Source of the DNA: Glandiceps talaboti | Taxonomy: Eukaryota > Hemichordata > Enteropneusta > Spengelidae | Direction: 5' to 3' | NCBI RefSeq assembly: GCF_964340395.1 | Contig: NC_135564.1 | Coordinates: forward strand, 11,684,391 to 11,748,390 | DNA length: 64,000 bases | In this document: positions 62,098 to 64,000 of the stretch, one piece after another | Layout of the letters: each line of letters begins with the position of its first letter | How positions within the stretch are numbered: position 1 is the stretch's first letter | Program-made: the position numbers and the translations under genes | The notes under the pieces: generated by a model | Database searches by the model: none | The model's input: the letters and a program-made list of their open reading frames with translations, nothing else | What the model was told of the DNA's origin: nothing

Positions 62098-62262
62098 ATG
62101 TTGCCACAGGAATGTGACCTATGACCTGTTGATTGACCTCTGACCCTGCCAATGCAAAACATTGGTAGACCTAGGACAGGCTTGATATATGCACCTCCAT
62201 TTACATGATTAACTGTCTGTTGCCACAGGAATGTGACCTTTGACCTGTGATTTGACCTGGGC
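62098..62262. repeat. two-copy TGACCT-rich duplication
   Basis: GTTGCCACAGGAATGTGACC, TATGACCTGTTGATTGACCT and GTTGCCACAGGAATGTGACC, TTTGACCTGTGATTTGACCT start near 62101 and 62220. TGACCT half-sites recur with spacings of one and several bases. A similar run (GACCCTGACC, GTGACCTGTG) occurs at 60120-60155. Confidence 0.65.
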
Positions 62263-62761
62263 ATAATGTATCTCGACCCAAGTCAAGTCTTGTCATATGA
62301 AATTTAGGAGTTTGATCATTAAATTTTGTTATATATGGTAGTGCACTACTTAAATAGGTCATGGGAGTCAACTGAAGACTTAGAGAGAGAAGCATGTGTC
62401 TACTTTCTGATTATCGAAACAATATTGTACACAGTACAAACACAAAGAGTTTTGAACTCTACAGTAAATAAATTAATGTAAATATTGCAATACTTTACAA
62501 GCAAATTAAATTATGCCTTAACAAAAATATATTTAGTTATTAGTACAAAGTTACTATCTGCAAACAGTACTTTTGGCAAAAAAAAAAATAAATAAATAAT
62601 AATAATGTACAGTAAATGACATGTTAATAAATATTACAATTTGAAATGAAACTGAACAAGCATTAAAGGGGGAGGGAGTGTCAGACAATAGTATTCAATG
62701 TTGGTATTTATGTAGATGAGTAATTTAAGGTATATACTCAAAACTACTGATTATAATTTTT

Positions 62762-63251
62762 AAAGGGAAAGGATGAACCTTGTGAATTTACACTGTTTTA
62801 ACCCTTTAAAGGCTAACAGTCTATTTTTAGGATGTAAATTACATTGAGTTACAGAAACCAAGACCTTAGAGGGTTAAATAAAACTGAGATGCTAAACAAG
62901 ACAAAATATACATTGTTTCATTCACTTTCACTTATCAGTACAGAGTTGTCATCAATCTAGCCTGTTTATAGATACATTGTTAGCTGGTCATACCTCCTAG
63001 CCCTCGTCTAGTCTGTTTACAGCACTGTCTATAGATACACTGTTAGCTGTCATACCTCCTAGCCCTCGTCTAGTCTGCATGTTTACAGCACTGTCTAGAT
63101 ACATTGTTAGCTGGTCATACCTCCTAGCCCTCGTCTATGAGGGCTAATGATGTATCTCGACAACGCCATAAACAGGCTAGCATCTATCCGAACTTAGGTG
63201 GAAGTGACATACAGCCTCTGCTAAATTCACAAGGTATATCCTTTCCCTTTC
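62762..63251. mobile_element. nested palindromic element with internal tandem repeats
   Basis: Outer ends AAAGGGAAAGGAT, ACCTTGTGAATTTA (62762-62791) and AAATTCACAAGGT, ATCCTTTCCCTTT (63222-63251) are inverted. Inside, three tandem units of about 60 bases (ACATTGTTAGCTGGTCATAC, then CTCCTAGCCCTCGTCTA) occupy about 62960-63138. They are followed by an inverted remnant TGAGGGCTAA, GATGTATC, ATAAACAGGCTAG, which matches the left CTAGCCTGTTTAT. The element thus looks like a MITE whose left internal arm was amplified in tandem. No frame codes for a transposase. Confidence 0.75.
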
Positions 63252-64000
63252 ATTGCCAACTTTTAATCCCATAGTTTCTGACTTTCCCACTACAAAAATT
63301 TCAACCAACAGCAAATTTGAAATCACTATAAAATTGTACAGTAAAATTCATTCAATTCATTGAAGATATACCACTAAGAGCAACACAGTCCAGATGGTTA
63401 GGGGCTCGGATGATTTTTATTGAACCTAATATTTCAGATGTGATAGAAATCTAAATAGATCATCGATTAATTCATGATGGCAGAATAATGTTACAGTGTC
63501 CCATTTGTCCTATGATTATTTTTTAAATTGATCCAAATTTTGGCATACCCCCAGTAGATGACCCCCAAATATTAATCAAAATTTTGGCAATTTTTTTATA
63601 TAATATGAATCATGAAATATATTAGCTGGCAGCGACACACACTCTCAGGGTTTCAATGTCATAGATTATCCAGTTTCATATGAGTCAAACCACATGTAAA
63701 ATGAATGAATCATGGCAAGAATTAGAGTATCAACTTTATGAAATTATCTAGAGATTTATGTAGTTATATCAAGCAGCTGCAATAACGTACAGAACCCAGG
63801 TCCCTTTACATCAGTTATGTCTCGGCGGTTCACACTTGGCGACTACAAGGTGACTCAGTAACTGATTTGCATTGTACTGTTTTAATGGCAACTACTGCCA
63901 GCAAAAGAAAGACATAGCCGCTGCTATTTCCTGTGAGACAAATCTATTTACATACTGCTAAACGGAAGCAGGTAGATACTGCTTTCCATACTAAATGAGT

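Larger units (their letters stand above)
58311..64000. other. non-coding region upstream of the Kelch-like gene
   Basis: No gene was recognised to the end of the window. It contains a fold-back MITE (60187-60373), a TA-rich palindrome (60463-60490), a two-copy TGACCT-rich duplication (62098-62262) and a nested palindromic element (62762-63251). The rest is AT-rich DNA in which I see nothing. Confidence 0.6.

Overview
The window is AT-rich nuclear DNA from an animal. It has spliced genes with GT-AG introns, long non-coding stretches, abundant simple-sequence repeats and several families of short inverted-repeat transposons. Protein and repeat style fit a marine invertebrate or basal deuterostome (mollusc, brachiopod, lancelet or hemichordate type), but I cannot fix the phylum from sequence alone. 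Nothing bacterial, organellar or viral was recognised.

Three protein-coding genes are well supported. (1) NAXE, NAD(P)H-hydrate epimerase, + strand, four coding exons: 5364-5512, 25389-25605, 26420-26678 and 27421-27623. They join in frame to a 275-residue protein, and the first intron is about 19.9 kb. (2) A single-coding-exon SLC35G-like drug/metabolite-superfamily transporter, + strand, 49972-51024, 350 residues, with a 3' splice site just upstream that implies a spliced 5' UTR. (3) A Kelch-like BTB-BACK-Kelch CUL3 adaptor, - strand. A 16-nt first coding exon at 58237-58252 joins in frame to a large exon at 54387-56188, giving 605 residues. A CRE-like hexamer, a nuclear-receptor-like motif, a forkhead palindrome and a YY1-like start context lie at its 5' end.

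Layout: 1-5.3 kb is non-coding with inverted-repeat elements. 5.36-27.6 kb is NAXE, whose huge first intron holds minisatellites, transposon remnants and microsatellites. 27.6-49.9 kb is intergenic with a few weak candidate exons (31.4-34.8 kb on +, 32.7 kb on -) and, from 35.4 kb on, a dense run of long microsatellites. 49.9-51.0 kb is the transporter. 51.0-54.4 kb holds a microsatellite and a transposon copy. 54.4-58.25 kb is the Kelch-like gene, and 58.3-64 kb is non-coding with two more transposon-like palindromes.

The three genes do unrelated jobs (NAD(P)H repair, membrane transport, ubiquitin-ligase substrate choice), and I see no shared system. The most interesting structure is a family of at least four fold-back elements with termini CAATCTGATTAAAATC; two copies are flanked by 7-bp direct repeats. 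No clear undescribed protein system was found. The unexplained part worth testing is a set of phase-compatible candidate exons near 33-35 kb.
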